From assembly GCA_033032175.1 (NCBI GenBank), contig CM065323.1, positions 11,346,001 to 11,410,000 on the forward strand: a stretch of 64,000 nt of DNA. Reading direction: 5' to 3'. Position 1 is the stretch's first letter, and every line of letters starts with the position of its first letter. Positions 1-10,575 of this stretch are shown piece after piece. The notes below the pieces were generated by a model. That model did no database searches and was not told the DNA's origin. It saw nothing but the letters and a program-made list of their open reading frames with translations. This DNA comes from Saturnia japonica. Taxonomy: Eukaryota > Arthropoda > Insecta > Lepidoptera > Saturniidae. A program made the position numbers and the translations under genes.

Positions 1-394
1 GTGTCTCACTGTGTCTTTATGTAGCGATAGAACAAGTGCGATATGCTGATGCTCTTTGTAAAATAAAGTAGCCAAAATACATTTTTACAATGTTAAGCTT
101 AAATTACAGCGTACTTAGTTAAATCAAACTTATATTGTCTATCAGGATTACAAGTTCTACTTTCTAGCCTTATAGGTTATCAAACTTATTTGGTCCATCA
201 AACATAGCACCTCCCAAAAATTTGAATTATTTAACAAAAACTTCTTAAAGGAATGTAGCATGACGCTGCAAACGAGCTAAGGAAAACTTGATAATAAAAC
301 AAAAACACAGCAGCAATAAGGAATGAACTTAATGATATAGTTATAATTGGTACCTTATTTTAGTTTGAAATACGGGGGATTCTAATTGTTTTCA
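1..394. other. AT-rich DNA, no gene seen
   Basis: No open frame of convincing length or recognisable motif on either strand. It is the 3' side of the LINE relic that follows, so part of it may be that element's old 3' flank. Confidence 0.5.
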
Positions 395-720
395 TTCAGC
401 AAAAAGACTGCTGGACATAAGTCTCCCATAAAGATCGTCATAGCAACCGGACCTGCGCTATTCGAATCCAGTGGGTTTCTGCAACCTTCACTATTTCATC
501 AGTCCATCTCGTAGCAGGCCCAAGTACTTTGCGTCTACCAATGTGCAGTTACCACACGAAAACTCTTCGATCACCTAATCTGGCAACGAACCCCATAAAG
601 TTGCCAAAATATCAAGAGAACATGTTTTTCACGATCTTTTTGTCTGTCAGAGCTCCCTAAACCGTCTTAACGCTCAAACGTCTTCTAATTTTCTTTGAGA
701 TTTCTATCAACACCTCAAAA
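395..720 (-). pseudogene. RTE-type LINE ORF2, C-terminal relic
   Basis: On the minus strand, from about 560 down to 420, the translation reads GRRKVLGPATRWTDE, then IVKVAETHWIRIAQ, then ETYVQQ. This matches the end of endonuclease-reverse transcriptase proteins of RTE-type LINEs, which run WxGHxAR, GRPxTRWTD, a WxxxAQDR motif and a final EAYVQQW. The upstream part (about 580-620) holds a weak FVARLGDRR, where WAGHVARLxDRR is expected. The piece is frame-shifted and has a stop after the AQ motif, and only the last ~100 residues of a ~1000-residue protein are present. No poly-A or target duplication was recognised. This is a dead fragment with no inferred function. Confidence 0.7.
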
Positions 721-1198
721 CTTGCTATGACCACAAGGCGCGCTATCGCTCACTTTGAGAAAGATTCTAACCATAATGAAAAATTATAGTCCATATTAGA
801 AGTATTCCAATCCGTTCTTATTGTATATATATTCATATCATAATTTTTAAACCAAAAAAAAAATACAAGATGAAAGCAATTATCTGCAACTAGATATCGA
901 ACATCAGAAAATATGTTGAAAAACTTAATGGTATATTTGCAATTCATGCATTCATTAATGTTTCAGCATGAAATCACATTTTCCACTGCTCTTTATAATA
1001 TAATAATTACTGGTTTTGATAATATATTATAGTATAATGAAAGTTAAAAGCCTACTTACAAGTTGCACGCTCTGATACTTCATGTAAGTAAATTTACATA
1101 AATTTCGCAGATTTTTAACAGAAAAATAAACCACTCGACTTTCTCTAAGTAGGTATTATTACTGGCTTATTTGTGCTTATAAAATTTTATATTTTTAG
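721..1198. other. AT-rich spacer
   Basis: No gene recognised. The last bases form a pyrimidine-rich run ending in tttttag, treated below as a possible splice acceptor. Confidence 0.5.
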
Positions 1199-1242
1199 CA
1201 TCACTTCATCGCGTAGGACATATCGAAACACTCAAAGAACAG
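1199..1242 (+). other. candidate 44-nt internal exon
   Basis: A T-rich tract ending in 'atttttag' precedes 44 bases of more balanced composition, and these are followed by 'gtaagc', a good splice donor. In the frame starting at the third base the 14 codons are open and read SLHRVGHIETLKEQ; a second frame is also open. I do not recognise the protein. The length (44 nt) would give a phase shift typical of real internal exons, but a chance splice-like pair in 64 kb is quite possible. No adjoining exon was found in the window. Confidence 0.25.
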
Positions 1243-1664
1243 GTAAGCCCAGTTAACTGTTACGCGTAAACGGTTCCGTGTCAGAGACCGAGTTTAACTT
1301 AGAACGACACTTCTATTGAATTTGTTAAGTTTAAATGATTTTTTGATATTTTCACAATTTATTTCTAGTTTTAAGTTTAGAGGTCATCCAAGATAAGATA
1401 AGGTTTGTTTTAAGGTTTCTATATAGTTTTGGCAGAAATTTAGTAGTTAATACCTATTGATAATGTGATTTAAAAATAAAAGTTCTTAACTCAAAAGCCC
1501 ATATTTTTGGACCGAATCGCGAATTTGCGGATGGAAGCTACACAGGAAAGTGTCAGACTCGATTGACACTAAAAAGAGACAAACATATACATCTATAGGA
1601 TTTAGCCTGCGAGTGAATGAGATAGAACTTACACGGTTAATACAAGTCCTGATTTTTAAAACTA
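1243..1664. other. AT-rich spacer
   Basis: Nothing recognised. A 74-codon minus-strand open frame at 1486-1710 has no motif and overlaps a dispersed repeat, so it is not called a gene. Confidence 0.5.
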
Positions 1665-1890
1665 CGTCGTCTAATTGACCTAGCTGTGTGACGGCCAGAC
1701 TTGTATGCACTGTTATATGTACAGTACGAACGGTCGGTAATTCAAGTGATGCTTTTTTAGAATTTTTTAATTATTTACATATTTTTTCAACTTTGTTTAT
1801 GAAGTTATATGAAAATGAATATTTTGTTATTATTTATCACTATAAAAATATAAACAAATTATAAAACACATCGATACACTCAATATTCAA
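1665..1890 (+). repeat. dispersed repeat, copy 1 (second copy near 31545-31735)
   Basis: The block runs 'ccagacttgta', then 'gtacgaa.ggt.ggta', then a T-rich stretch and 'taaacaaattataaa'. The same order of words recurs at about 31545-31735 on the same strand. Both copies are decayed and AT-rich, and the element class is unknown. Confidence 0.45.
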
Positions 1891-1899
1891 TCATCGTGC

Positions 1900-2870
1900 T
1901 TGGTAATTAATTATTATTAATTATAGGTAATATATGTTTTTTTTTTTTTAATCTCAATTTTATTTAGGGACTTTTGTCACTAAGGACATACCAGTCCCAT
2001 AATAACTCATACCTACTACTTACACAAACAAGAACTATAAACAAACAAAAACATATCAATAGGGGTATATAGATTTCGAAGGAAGAAGAGATTAATAACA
2101 AAAGAATTTAAAAGAACGACACAGCATTCTGGAAGAATCCGATATACGTAATATATCGCGAAAGGAACTTCGTTCTTACCGGGTTACACACGACACGTAT
2201 CAATTTTTTTTAACATATATATGTATTATTTTATATTAAATCTTTCCGAACAATCGTTTTTGCTTTTGCCCGGGACTTCTCGTTCCCGCTGTCTCCAAAA
2301 AGAATCGACTTCCACGTCATCTGTTTTAAATTAGTTGTACTAACACAAAAACCCTCGCGATAGTGCATCATACTAAACATATAAATTAGTTCTTGTAATA
2401 AATTTTTCATGAATAATTTGTTACTAATTACAATCAATTTTACACGAATGAAACTCTATTTTGACGTGATTTGAATAAACATTGATTTTTAAATTCTAAG
2501 TAATAGATTTCCAATAGCTAGTATTAAGATGAAAATAGACAAACAAACAAGTTTGTAATAACCATATTTACTAGGATATCTGCACAAGATAAGCGAATCA
2601 GATTTTATAGTTCAACTTTTATTTGAAATTATTGTAATGATAAATATGAAGTTTGTATGCCGGTGAACTATCTGAATCGGTACTTCGGTGGCAAAACGTA
2701 TATAACTATTATTTTTAATTTAATCACCTTTAGCATGCGTTCAATTTTCCAAAATATAATATATTTTTAACCCACAACGCAAACAGCCCCTCTGTACCTC
2801 CAAAAACGATTTTGTTACAATATATTTTACATAATTTGATGAAAATCTCAACTAGTATTAAGAATTAGAT
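1900..2870. other. AT-rich spacer, no gene seen
   Basis: Long AT-rich stretch with short A and T runs. Minus-strand open frame 2231-2437 (68 codons) lacks any family motif and is treated as chance. Confidence 0.5.
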
Positions 2871-2874
2871 AAAT

Positions 2875-3018
2875 CGCGATTTTTTGGCATCATCGGCTGT
2901 TGAGCAACCTTGAGCTTTTTGCCTTGCTTTCGTGCCCTAAGCGCGGTGAAAGTGTCAAAGACTTCTGAGGCTTTAGGGCCCTTACGGCTCAGTGTAGTTA
3001 GATCGAAAAAAAAACCCC
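2875..3018 (+). mobile_element. poly-A SINE-like element (family 4), diverged
   Basis: This begins near 'aatcgcgatttttt' and ends 'cagtgtagttagatcg' followed by nine A. It shares its order of blocks with the elements at 38.2, 41.5 and 58.9 kb: a gcgac/ttttt head, a 'gtgccctaagcg' middle, 'ttagggccctta' and 'agtgtagtta' at the 3' end before the A tract. It is strongly diverged and therefore old. The poly-A end fixes the orientation as plus. Confidence 0.55.
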
Positions 3019-3344
3019 CAACACAGTTCTCTTTTTAGAAGCGAAGTGAAAATATCAAGCGATATAAAAGAAAAAATCTACAAGACGACCATAAAAGGCG
3101 AAACTGTAAGTCTACAAGTTACTGCATTCAAAGAGCGATATTATGAGTTTGCTTGTAATTGAATTTTTGAGTACGAATTAATTATTCACGGGAAAAATTA
3201 CGGCACTTTAATACCCACGCGTGTAAAACTATAATTCTTTCACCAAAAGCTGAGGCACATTGTAGAATGCGAACCCACGTCGATCGACGAGACATCCAAA
3301 CATGCTGCCATTGAGCTCTCATTGCTTTCAATCTATAATTTATT
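3019..3344. other. spacer
   Basis: Nothing recognisable on either strand. Confidence 0.4.
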
Positions 3345-3825
3345 TATTACTAGCTGGTACCCGCGACTTTGTCTGCGTATTATTGGATATACGCAGATAG
3401 ATCTAAGATAAAACAAAATAATATAAATGGGTTTGTCACTATGTGTATGGTGGACGCGATCCCTACCACCCCGCTATATTACTGTATATGCACCGGCTGA
3501 TTTCGGAACACGACAAACCAAAAGAAAATCATACATGGGTTTATCACTGTTTGTATGGTATTGTCATTATATGCCAATATGAATCCAACACAATAACCGT
3601 CCCAATAAAACTTACAACCATACAAACTTTACATTTATTATATTTGTAGGATAACACTGGTTAAACTATGACTTTTACCGAGATAAAAAGTACCCTATCT
3701 GTTATTCCAGGTCATAGACTATCTGTCTGCCGTTTTTGCGTAATTGAGTAACAAACATCCAAACATCTAAACATCCTAACATACACACTTTCACATTTAT
3801 TATATTAGTACGATATTTTAACTAA
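3345..3825 (+). repeat. lepidopteran-type 'ctagctg..cccgcg' dispersed repeat
   Basis: This starts 'tactagctggtacccgcgac' and ends with 'aaacatccaaacatc..cacatttattatattagtac', the usual start and end words of a very common moth and butterfly repeat whose class I cannot fix here. The middle contains a block around 3500-3530 ('tttcggaacacgacaaacc') that recurs at 58845-58870. The 68-codon open frame 3443-3649 lies wholly inside and is not a gene. Confidence 0.5.
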
Positions 3826-3829
3826 GCAA

Positions 3830-4190
3830 ACATAATAGATTATTAATTACTTATTAATTAAAACCTGAAGATGTTGATTTGAATTTTACTATTATATACA
3901 AAAACAGACGCACACTCCCACACAAAACGATTTCAATTATGTGGCTTAACAAAAATAGTTTATTTGAATTAATAAATCTATTAAAGTTATCAAAATCATT
4001 ATAATTTGCATTTAAAGTATAATTTAGAAACTCCGAAACACATTATACATAGTTCTCCGTTATATTCAGTTCTAATGAGTTTGCATGTAGGTGTTGATTA
4101 ATTTATTGATTAAATCTCTACTTCTATATTTCTACATATATCCCTATATATATATTACTGTTATTACTATTGTACCTTATATATTAAAAA
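3830..4190. other. AT-rich spacer
   Basis: No gene or repeat recognised. Confidence 0.4.
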
Positions 4191-4194
4191 TGGT

Positions 4195-4345
4195 ACAGTT
4201 GAAAAAAAGGTAAACCCGATCGACTTTCTTACTGGTTTTTCTCGTTTATTGGAATATTTTCTGAACCAGCAATAGTGTTTTGACGTTCATAAGTGCCTTC
4301 TTAGGGTCTAAATTGGCAAACTATATTTTTAATATTTATTTTGAT
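4195..4345 (-). repeat. dispersed repeat E, minus copy
   Basis: Reverse complement of a block that also occurs at 46620-46830 and 61345-61545 and, reversed, at 5625-5775. Common words are 'caattta', 'gaaggca', 'gtcaaaaca', 'ggttc.gaaaa' and 'gacaagaaactcga'. It is probably a LINE or SINE 3' region; the class is not determined. Confidence 0.6.
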
Positions 4346-4439
4346 TTTAACATTATAAAGCTCAAGATAATGTTTGTTTGGTTGAACGTGCTAATCTCTA
4401 GTATGATAAATCAGATTTTACATTCAAAATCTTTTTGAA

Positions 4440-4930
4440 TTCTGTAGCTTAATTGATGTGGCCACGGCTGCGCTCGTGTGGACAAGAAAATGCTGTCGAT
4501 CGGGCACACGCGATTCGTGTTACCCCCGCGCTCCTGGTTTTTTAAAGACAAAAATGTTTATTGTGGGTGATTCTTAGAAGATAGACATATACTCGCGTTA
4601 ATTGTGTTGTATTATTTTTAATTATCTAAAATAATATACTACATTAATTTGATATATCTCTTATAGCTTACTCAGTGTAGACCATTTAAGCGCCCCAATA
4701 TTGTCGTTTTTCCGAATTAATATTTACTTCAGCACAACCCTAATTATTTTTCTAAAATAAAAGCAATCTAAGTAATTCCTTATAATATCGTCACTCTTTA
4801 TAATATCAGCTATTTGCCAGTGAAAGTCCTGTCAAAATTGGTCCAATGATTTTGGAGATTACCCGGAACAAACAGAAAGACAGACAAAAATTTAAAAAAT
4901 AGGGTTTTTGTTCTAATTACCGTATAGGTA
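4440..4930 (+). repeat. dispersed repeat D (about 450 bp)
   Basis: A GC-richer head ('cacggctgcgctcgtgtgg') is followed by 'tgtgggtgattcttagaag' and 'agacatata', an AT-rich body, and an end with 'cagacaaaaatt'. The same series occurs at 32310-32735 and 47410-47870. No coding capacity was seen, so it is a non-autonomous or 3'-only element. Confidence 0.6.
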
Positions 4931-5054
4931 GACTTTTAAATGCATTTAGTAAAAAGTTGTTATTTTTGCATTACAAGCAGACACTTCAATTTAATTAATT
5001 GATTGTATACATAACACTGAGGAAGGTATAACTTTGCGTTATGACAACAGGAGC

Positions 5055-5570
5055 ACAGTATAATCCAAAAGATTCACCAGTTAACTGATATTGCTACTGC
5101 TAGGCTGGTCTACTTCGCTTACTTCCACAGTTTAATGTCCTACGGTATTTTACTGTAGGGTTCAGCATTTGAGGTATTTGTAATTTGTATTACAAAAACG
5201 GGAAGTTCGAGCAATTCATGATATGGGACCACGCGAATCATTGAGGAATAAGTTTCAAGAATTTAGTATGTATCTTAACTTTGCCTTCCCAATACATGTT
5301 AAATAATATAATGTATGTTCGGAAAAATAAAGATAATTTTGAACTTGTATATTTGTCTTGTTAGTACAATCACAATTTCAATACTAGGAATAAATATAAA
5401 ATAGTCATCCCATCTTTTAGATTTATTAAAAGAAATAAAAGTTTTTTATGTAACTGTGTTAGGTTCTATAATAAACTTCCCAAGCACATTACCGATTTAC
5501 AGGATAGTAAGTAAGAATCATGTCAAGCAAGTTTTATTGTAGAAAGACTATTATGAATGATGATGTAAAC
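5055..5570 (+). pseudogene. LINE ORF2 C-terminal relic (CR1/Jockey-like)
   Basis: Across two frames the plus strand reads TARLVYFAYFHSLMSYG, then a Trp-to-stop change in the usual LLWG, then LQKREVRAIHDMGPRESLR, then NNIMYVRKNKDNF, then NHNFNTRNKYKIVIPSFR and finally CVRFYNKLPKHI. This is the region after the reverse transcriptase in many insect non-LTR retrotransposons, in the expected order. At least two frame changes and stops at the W and near the end show it is dead. The reverse transcriptase itself is missing, so it is a 5'-truncated insertion. Confidence 0.8.
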
Positions 5571-5624
5571 ATGACATATACTGAAAATGATAATAACTGA
5601 ATATAATAATTGAACACTTTAAAA

Positions 5625-5775
5625 ACTAATTCAAAAAAGGAACCTTTCGAGTTTCTTGTCGATTCTTCTCGATGACTGGGATGTTTTCCGAACTGGTGGT
5701 AGTGTATTGACATTCATAAGTGCCTTCTTAAAGCCTAAATTGAATAAACAATATTTTGATATGATTATGATTTTG
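5625..5775 (-). repeat. dispersed repeat E, minus copy
   Basis: Carries the reverse complements of the repeat E words, including 'gagtttcttgtcgattctt' and 'agtgccttctta'. It is closely similar to the 4195-4345 copy and directly follows a LINE relic of opposite strand. Confidence 0.6.
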
Positions 5776-5975
5776 AACAACATCGGCGACCACTGTGGAA
5801 TCTAGGATCCATTCGTAGTCGTCGCTGTAATGCTGGCCTGCTCAAATGTCTCTTCACGTTATGTCATACTGGCCGGAAAACAGTTCCACAGCTTCACAGT
5901 ATGGTAAATATATGACGCTGCAAATTTGTTCGTGCCGATAACTGGAGGTAACCAAGACCGACAAGCAACCTGTCA
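5776..5975 (-). pseudogene. LINE C-terminal tail relic (family F)
   Basis: The minus strand holds 'tactgtgaagctgtggaact', which codes for the TVKLWN..P core seen at the C-terminus of many insect LINE proteins. It is followed by the 'cgtgaagagacatttgagca' tail. Related pieces lie at 46270-46490, 49215-49440 and 51410-51540. It is too short to assign to a clade. Confidence 0.55.
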
Positions 5976-6044
5976 AGTCAACAAAGTACGGAAAGTGAGA
6001 ACAACGAAAGGCTTTATAGGTACGTTTGTAAGAGATGATCAAAT

Positions 6045-6268
6045 AAGTATAACATACCATGACATGCCATCACGCCTATAACACCGAAGGGTTAGGCAAA
6101 GGTATACTAATGTACACCTACAGTTCGCAAGGTATATTTTTAGATCTGCTAGCCTATTCCCAATAATCGGACACAAAGCCAGACTCGAGCTTCCATTGAA
6201 AGTTTTATAGAAAAACTCAATAACAGTTTGCTCGACCTGGGAATCGAACCCAGGATTAATGAGGTAAG
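6045..6268 (-). mobile_element. tRNA-derived SINE (family 3)
   Basis: On the minus strand a tRNA-like B box ('gggttcgattccc', about 6240) is followed by 'tgttattgagtttttc', then a body with 'ggaataggcta', and ends with 'cctaacccttcggtg..ggcgtgatg' and a tgtcatg/tgttat tail. The second copy is at 14375-14612. The A-box end is decayed here. Confidence 0.7.
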
Positions 6269-6269
6269 T

Positions 6270-6900
6270 TTAACACGGATAAAGTCGCGGGGCACATTAT
6301 ATACACGTGGGATGGATTCAAAATGCAGATAGTAAAGCACAAATTGTAACTGCGTACGTGTTTGCTCTTTCTTCTTATAAAGCACCTTCAAAAGTACGAA
6401 AGAGATAACGACTTTGTACAAGTATCCGTACACTCAATATTCGATCTTTTAAAAAAGCAGTCCAAAAAGTAAAATAGAGTTCTTTTAAAATATTGAATTT
6501 GGAACTTGTTATACTTTACTTTCAATGCATCGATTTAAAACTTACAAATGTATAGGTATATGTTATATATAATAGATATGCAGATAAAATACTGACGAGT
6601 GTTGTAACTGGATGCGTTTACATACATTAACTGTATCAAAATATGCATTCTGCGGCAACACGCAATTGTAGTAGGGGCGTGGTCACACTTAGCCATTACA
6701 TTGAGCTAAGCAACATTCAAGAAATAAATTAATGTTATATTATGCTTTTTGTTGCTATATGGCTTTTACTTGTAATTTTTTTCTTGTAAATGTGAATAAG
6801 GAAGGAATATGTAATTGCATAATTGATAGGCTATATAAATTGTCAATAATATAATATTAGTAAAAATAAAATTACGGGATGAAAATAATTACTGTGTAAC
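6270..6900. other. spacer
   Basis: No gene seen. The minus-strand open frame 6149-6433 overlaps the SINE and is a chance frame. Confidence 0.4.
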
Positions 6901-6904
6901 AAAC

Positions 6905-7115
6905 GTGTGCAGTGCAGTCGAGTATACACAATGTATTAGTGTATAATATTAGTATACATGTACACAGGCTGCTATACTACGTATTGCTAGTCTGGTGCAA
7001 GCGCAATACATCACGAGCACGTCGAGGTCATCGGTGACGCGAATCCGTAAGTTTTCCCCTGCAAAAAATCACTCAAGACAGCCAAATAAGTTTTCACTTC
7101 AAAAATGATTTTTTT
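6905..7115 (+). repeat. dispersed repeat G, copy 1
   Basis: Shares long stretches with 48920-49110: 'tacacaatgtattagtgtat', 'gtatacatgtacacaggc', 'gtcgaggtcatcggtgacgc', 'aaaaaatc.ctcaa' and 'agttttcacttcaaaa'. The last part also appears at 63660-63715. It is about 200 bp, non-coding, and GC-richer than its surroundings. Confidence 0.65.
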
Positions 7116-7124
7116 ACCAATGGT

Positions 7125-9210
7125 TGGACCAAAGTTAAGAAATCGCTATACCAAACGAAAACATAGACTAATGGATAAATTACAGAAACTGTTAAAGATT
7201 TTATTTTAAATTACTCATTCAGTTGCTATTTGTGAAAATCGGCGTTAACTCGCCTTCAGGCTTTAACTCAAATACGATTGTTCAGTTATTTATGACAGCC
7301 ATTTGCGTGGAATACCGGACTAGGTAAAGGCGCGGAACTTTTAATTGACTAATTAATGAATGACTTAAAGAATTGAAACAGTCTTTAATATCCTTTATTT
7401 TAATTGAATGCCGGCTTTTAATGAGAACGTCGATTCTGTTCAACTTTCTTTATTAGTTTCGTCTTTTGTTCAACGATAAAACAGACCAATACAGACCTTA
7501 TAGGTATAGTAGACACGCAGCTGTATAGCCCAGAGATAATTTAATAAGTAGATCTGGCATTAACGCTCTTTACATGCCATAGTGAATGTTGGGAAATTTC
7601 CTTCAGTTTACTTTCGACTTGATACCGGCGTGGCGTGAGCGAGAAGAAACTTTCATCCTTTTCTAAAAACAGAGTTTTCGCCTTACGCTGTGATTTCCTA
7701 TCTCTTTTTTTTCAACATGCTGATAACAAAATTAGTATCGTTTTCAAATTGCTTTTAGTGAGAGTATAACGCGTCTATTTATAAAACGTTATCGGTATAG
7801 CATACCGTTCTTCTCACTTGGACATCTTTCAATTCCACAAACTTTTAACATTATTGTTCAATATTTTTTTTTTAGTTTTACAACATTAAAACATATAAAA
7901 TCACGAAAAAGTATCGTTCTCTCTTGATACGCTAGCGCCATCTTGGTGGGGTTTTCAATTATAATTTTCCGCTTACAGGTGGACACTTCTTCAACATGTC
8001 CTCCATATAAGATAGTTTTCATTACCCCTGTTCTCCATAATGGTAACTTAGATTTGTGACAAAGCAAGTCAATTTCGAGAAAAGCGTACCTACCTACCAA
8101 TCTAATTCTTTCTCTACGGCGCGCGGAAGCGATATTTTGGTTTCAGATTTGTCAAAAAAAAAATTCGTTCTTGATCAGCTAAAATAAACCATTTTAACGA
8201 AATAGGTATATTGAATAGATATCGTGTATCATTTTACACAACTTTTTATATTTGAAAATTGACGATCATAAATGGATTTCCAATAAATTCCTAAGATATT
8301 AAATCTAAAGTTATATTATTACAGAGGTAAAACTAAATACAACGTGTCCGAGGGAACAAAGCGCGATACAGCGAAACAACTATTGCAATATTAGCGAACA
8401 ATCCTCAAACAGGTAACAGTATCCGCTGGTAGTGCACCGACAACTTGCAGATAAAGAAAATATCAAGACTATTATAGCACGTCACATACAAGTCACTCAT
8501 CTGTTGGAATAATATAGATTCGCCACAGAATTAAGATTAATATATTTAGAAGTACTGAGTTCATAGAATCACAGATTTATAAATCTTTGTGTGATAGAGG
8601 AATTGTATTTCTTGTTGTTATAAGCAAGTCTTGATTATAATTATATTTAGTCTCAAAATTACATGTATCTAAGATAATTTGATATACCTGCTCAAAGGCA
8701 TAATGTCTTTAATGGCAAATTTTACAATTGAAGGTAGTCAGATGAACAATAGAGAGGTTTCCTTTACAGATCGAGCTATTAGACTCACTATCCGAATGTT
8801 ATTATCGATAATCACTTTAAAAGATGCGAACCATTATGTTATAAATTAGATAAAAAGCTACAGTTAGATATAATATAATAGACTATTTGAGTATTTTATT
8901 TATTACATATTAATCTAAACATAATAAAAATTTAAAATATAAATAAAAATTTTAATCATGTCGATTATGGTATTAGTATTAATTACATAATAGTGGTAAA
9001 CGTCTCTCAGACTAAATAATTATATATAAAATATATAATGCAGAAAAAAGAAGTAACTACAAATCTATAGTTACAAAATATAATGTTATTATTGCCAAGT
9101 GTGAGTGAAATATTTATACGAATTTGTATATAGAAATTTTTTTTGTGACACAATTTCACGCTCGACGTTTTTATTCCAAACTAATCAAAGGTTGTATTAT
9201 GGTAACTAAG
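7125..9210. other. 2-kb stretch with no recognised feature
   Basis: AT-rich on both strands. The minus-strand open frame 7858-8100 (80 codons) has no family motif and a poly-Lys end read from an A/T run, so I do not call it. Confidence 0.5.
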
Positions 9211-9214
9211 CTAT

Positions 9215-9372
9215 TATTATAGATATTCAACACCCAGACATACAACTGACAATTATGCTCATCACAAAATTGTCACTCATTCATATGCGGGGTTCGATCC
9301 AGTGACCTCTCGGTTCAATAGCAGGGCTTACTACCACTGCGTCACGAAGCCTGTCATCATAAATATAGTGAA
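9215..9372 (-). mobile_element. tRNA-derived SINE (family 2), minus copy
   Basis: On the minus strand an A-box-like 'gacgcagtggtagta' and a B-box-like 'ggatcgaacccc' are followed by 'ttttgtgatgagcataatt', a 'gtctgggtgtt' motif and an AT tail. The plus-strand copy at 54335-54480 has the same plan. Confidence 0.7.
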
Positions 9373-9860
9373 TTTATTACAGTGAAATATGAAATTTCCG
9401 TATTATTATTAGATATGCGGCTAAATTGGTATATCCACATTTTCTAACGTGCAAACCGACTATATATTTTGTAGTTTCATATCCACAGGGCTGTCACACG
9501 GCGGGTCTCGGCGAATTAACACTGCAGTTAGTTGCATTAAGTACACCTCTAAACCGGCGCGGCGCGGCGCGGCGGCGGCATAACCGCTCGCCCTATCAGT
9601 GTTCTCGGAGCTTTTATTATACTAACACTTTAATATGCGTTGTTAAATCGAATACCGTGGGACGTCTATCTTACTGACTTCTCTAACATTTCTACGGAGT
9701 ATCCAAATTGAAGACTTGTATGCTTTCTTTTAAAGTTATACTTAAATAGGCACATTAATATGGAACAAGCTGAGTTATTAAAAAGGAAACAAAGACCAAA
9801 CACCATCAAAAACACTTGACAAAATTTTTTTTTACTATTTATTTATTTGATTTTTTTATC
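9373..9860. other. spacer with a short GC-rich patch
   Basis: Positions 9555-9595 hold an unusual run of CGG/CGC triplets in otherwise AT-rich DNA. A plus open frame of 83 codons (9426-9677) crosses it but shows no known domain, so it is not called a gene. A promoter or 5' UTR is possible but unproven. Confidence 0.35.
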
Positions 9861-10050
9861 GTTGTAGTCATAATCTCACCTGATCTTAAGTGACAATGTA
9901 GTCTAAGATCCTAAGAAGGCCCGCTAAGCCCTGTGGAAGATGCCACTCAAGTGCAACTGCCAGAACACACCTGTTGGTGTGTTTGATGACAGATTTTCAA
10001 CTTAAGGATGGCTATTTCTTTGGCACGCTATGTAGCCTAAACGGCTTGAT
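9860..10050 (-). mobile_element. SINE family 1, 3' part only
   Basis: Reverse complement of the body of the SINEs at 48030-48300 and 55165-55375: 'gacagattttcaac', 'ctcaagtgcaactgcc', 'tgtggaaga' and the 'gtcataatctcacctgat' end. The tRNA-like head is absent. Confidence 0.6.
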
Positions 10051-10334
10051 GGACTTTAGCATACGAGGTGTCGTTAGATTTGTCTTAATTGTGGGATTGA
10101 CATAGCTATATAATATGTAAGTACAAAGTTTGGGAATAAAAAAAAAACAAAAATTTAAAAAAAATATTTTTCTAGTCAAGTGATTTTGTTGCAGTCGGGT
10201 TTTTAAAAGTTTAGCTTGTTGAATAGTGTGCTATGATCTTGAGTTTATACAAAATTTCGATAGAAAAAGTGACTTCAGCTTTTCCTAAATTTCAATTTAA
10301 TAAGGAAACTTTCCAATTTTTCTCCGCATTTACC

Positions 10335-10568
10335 ATTCATGCTGTGCTCGCGGCTCAGCTCACGTGGACGACAGAAGAACGCGTAGTGCTAATACAAATC
10401 GAAGTTTCATAAAACTCTAATAACTTTTTATTGAATTAAGCTATCGTGATAAATTATTTTTTAGATAATAATCTTAGCAGTAAATTTTTTTAATCAAAAT
10501 CTATCCAGTAGTTTTTTTTGTGATGCGCGCACAACGGCAAACCTTTATCAATCTATTTATATAGATGT
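10335..10568 (+). repeat. dispersed 'cgcg..cacgtggac' repeat, truncated
   Basis: Runs from 'gtgctcgcggctcagctcac' to the typical end 'tttatatagatgt'. The LINE ORF that follows starts only eight bases further on, so the LINE probably landed at or next to the end of this repeat. Confidence 0.5.
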
Positions 10569-10575
10569 ATGTAAA

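Noticed and set aside
6149..6433. 94-codon minus-strand frame
   Set aside because: Overlaps SINE family 3 and has no domain.
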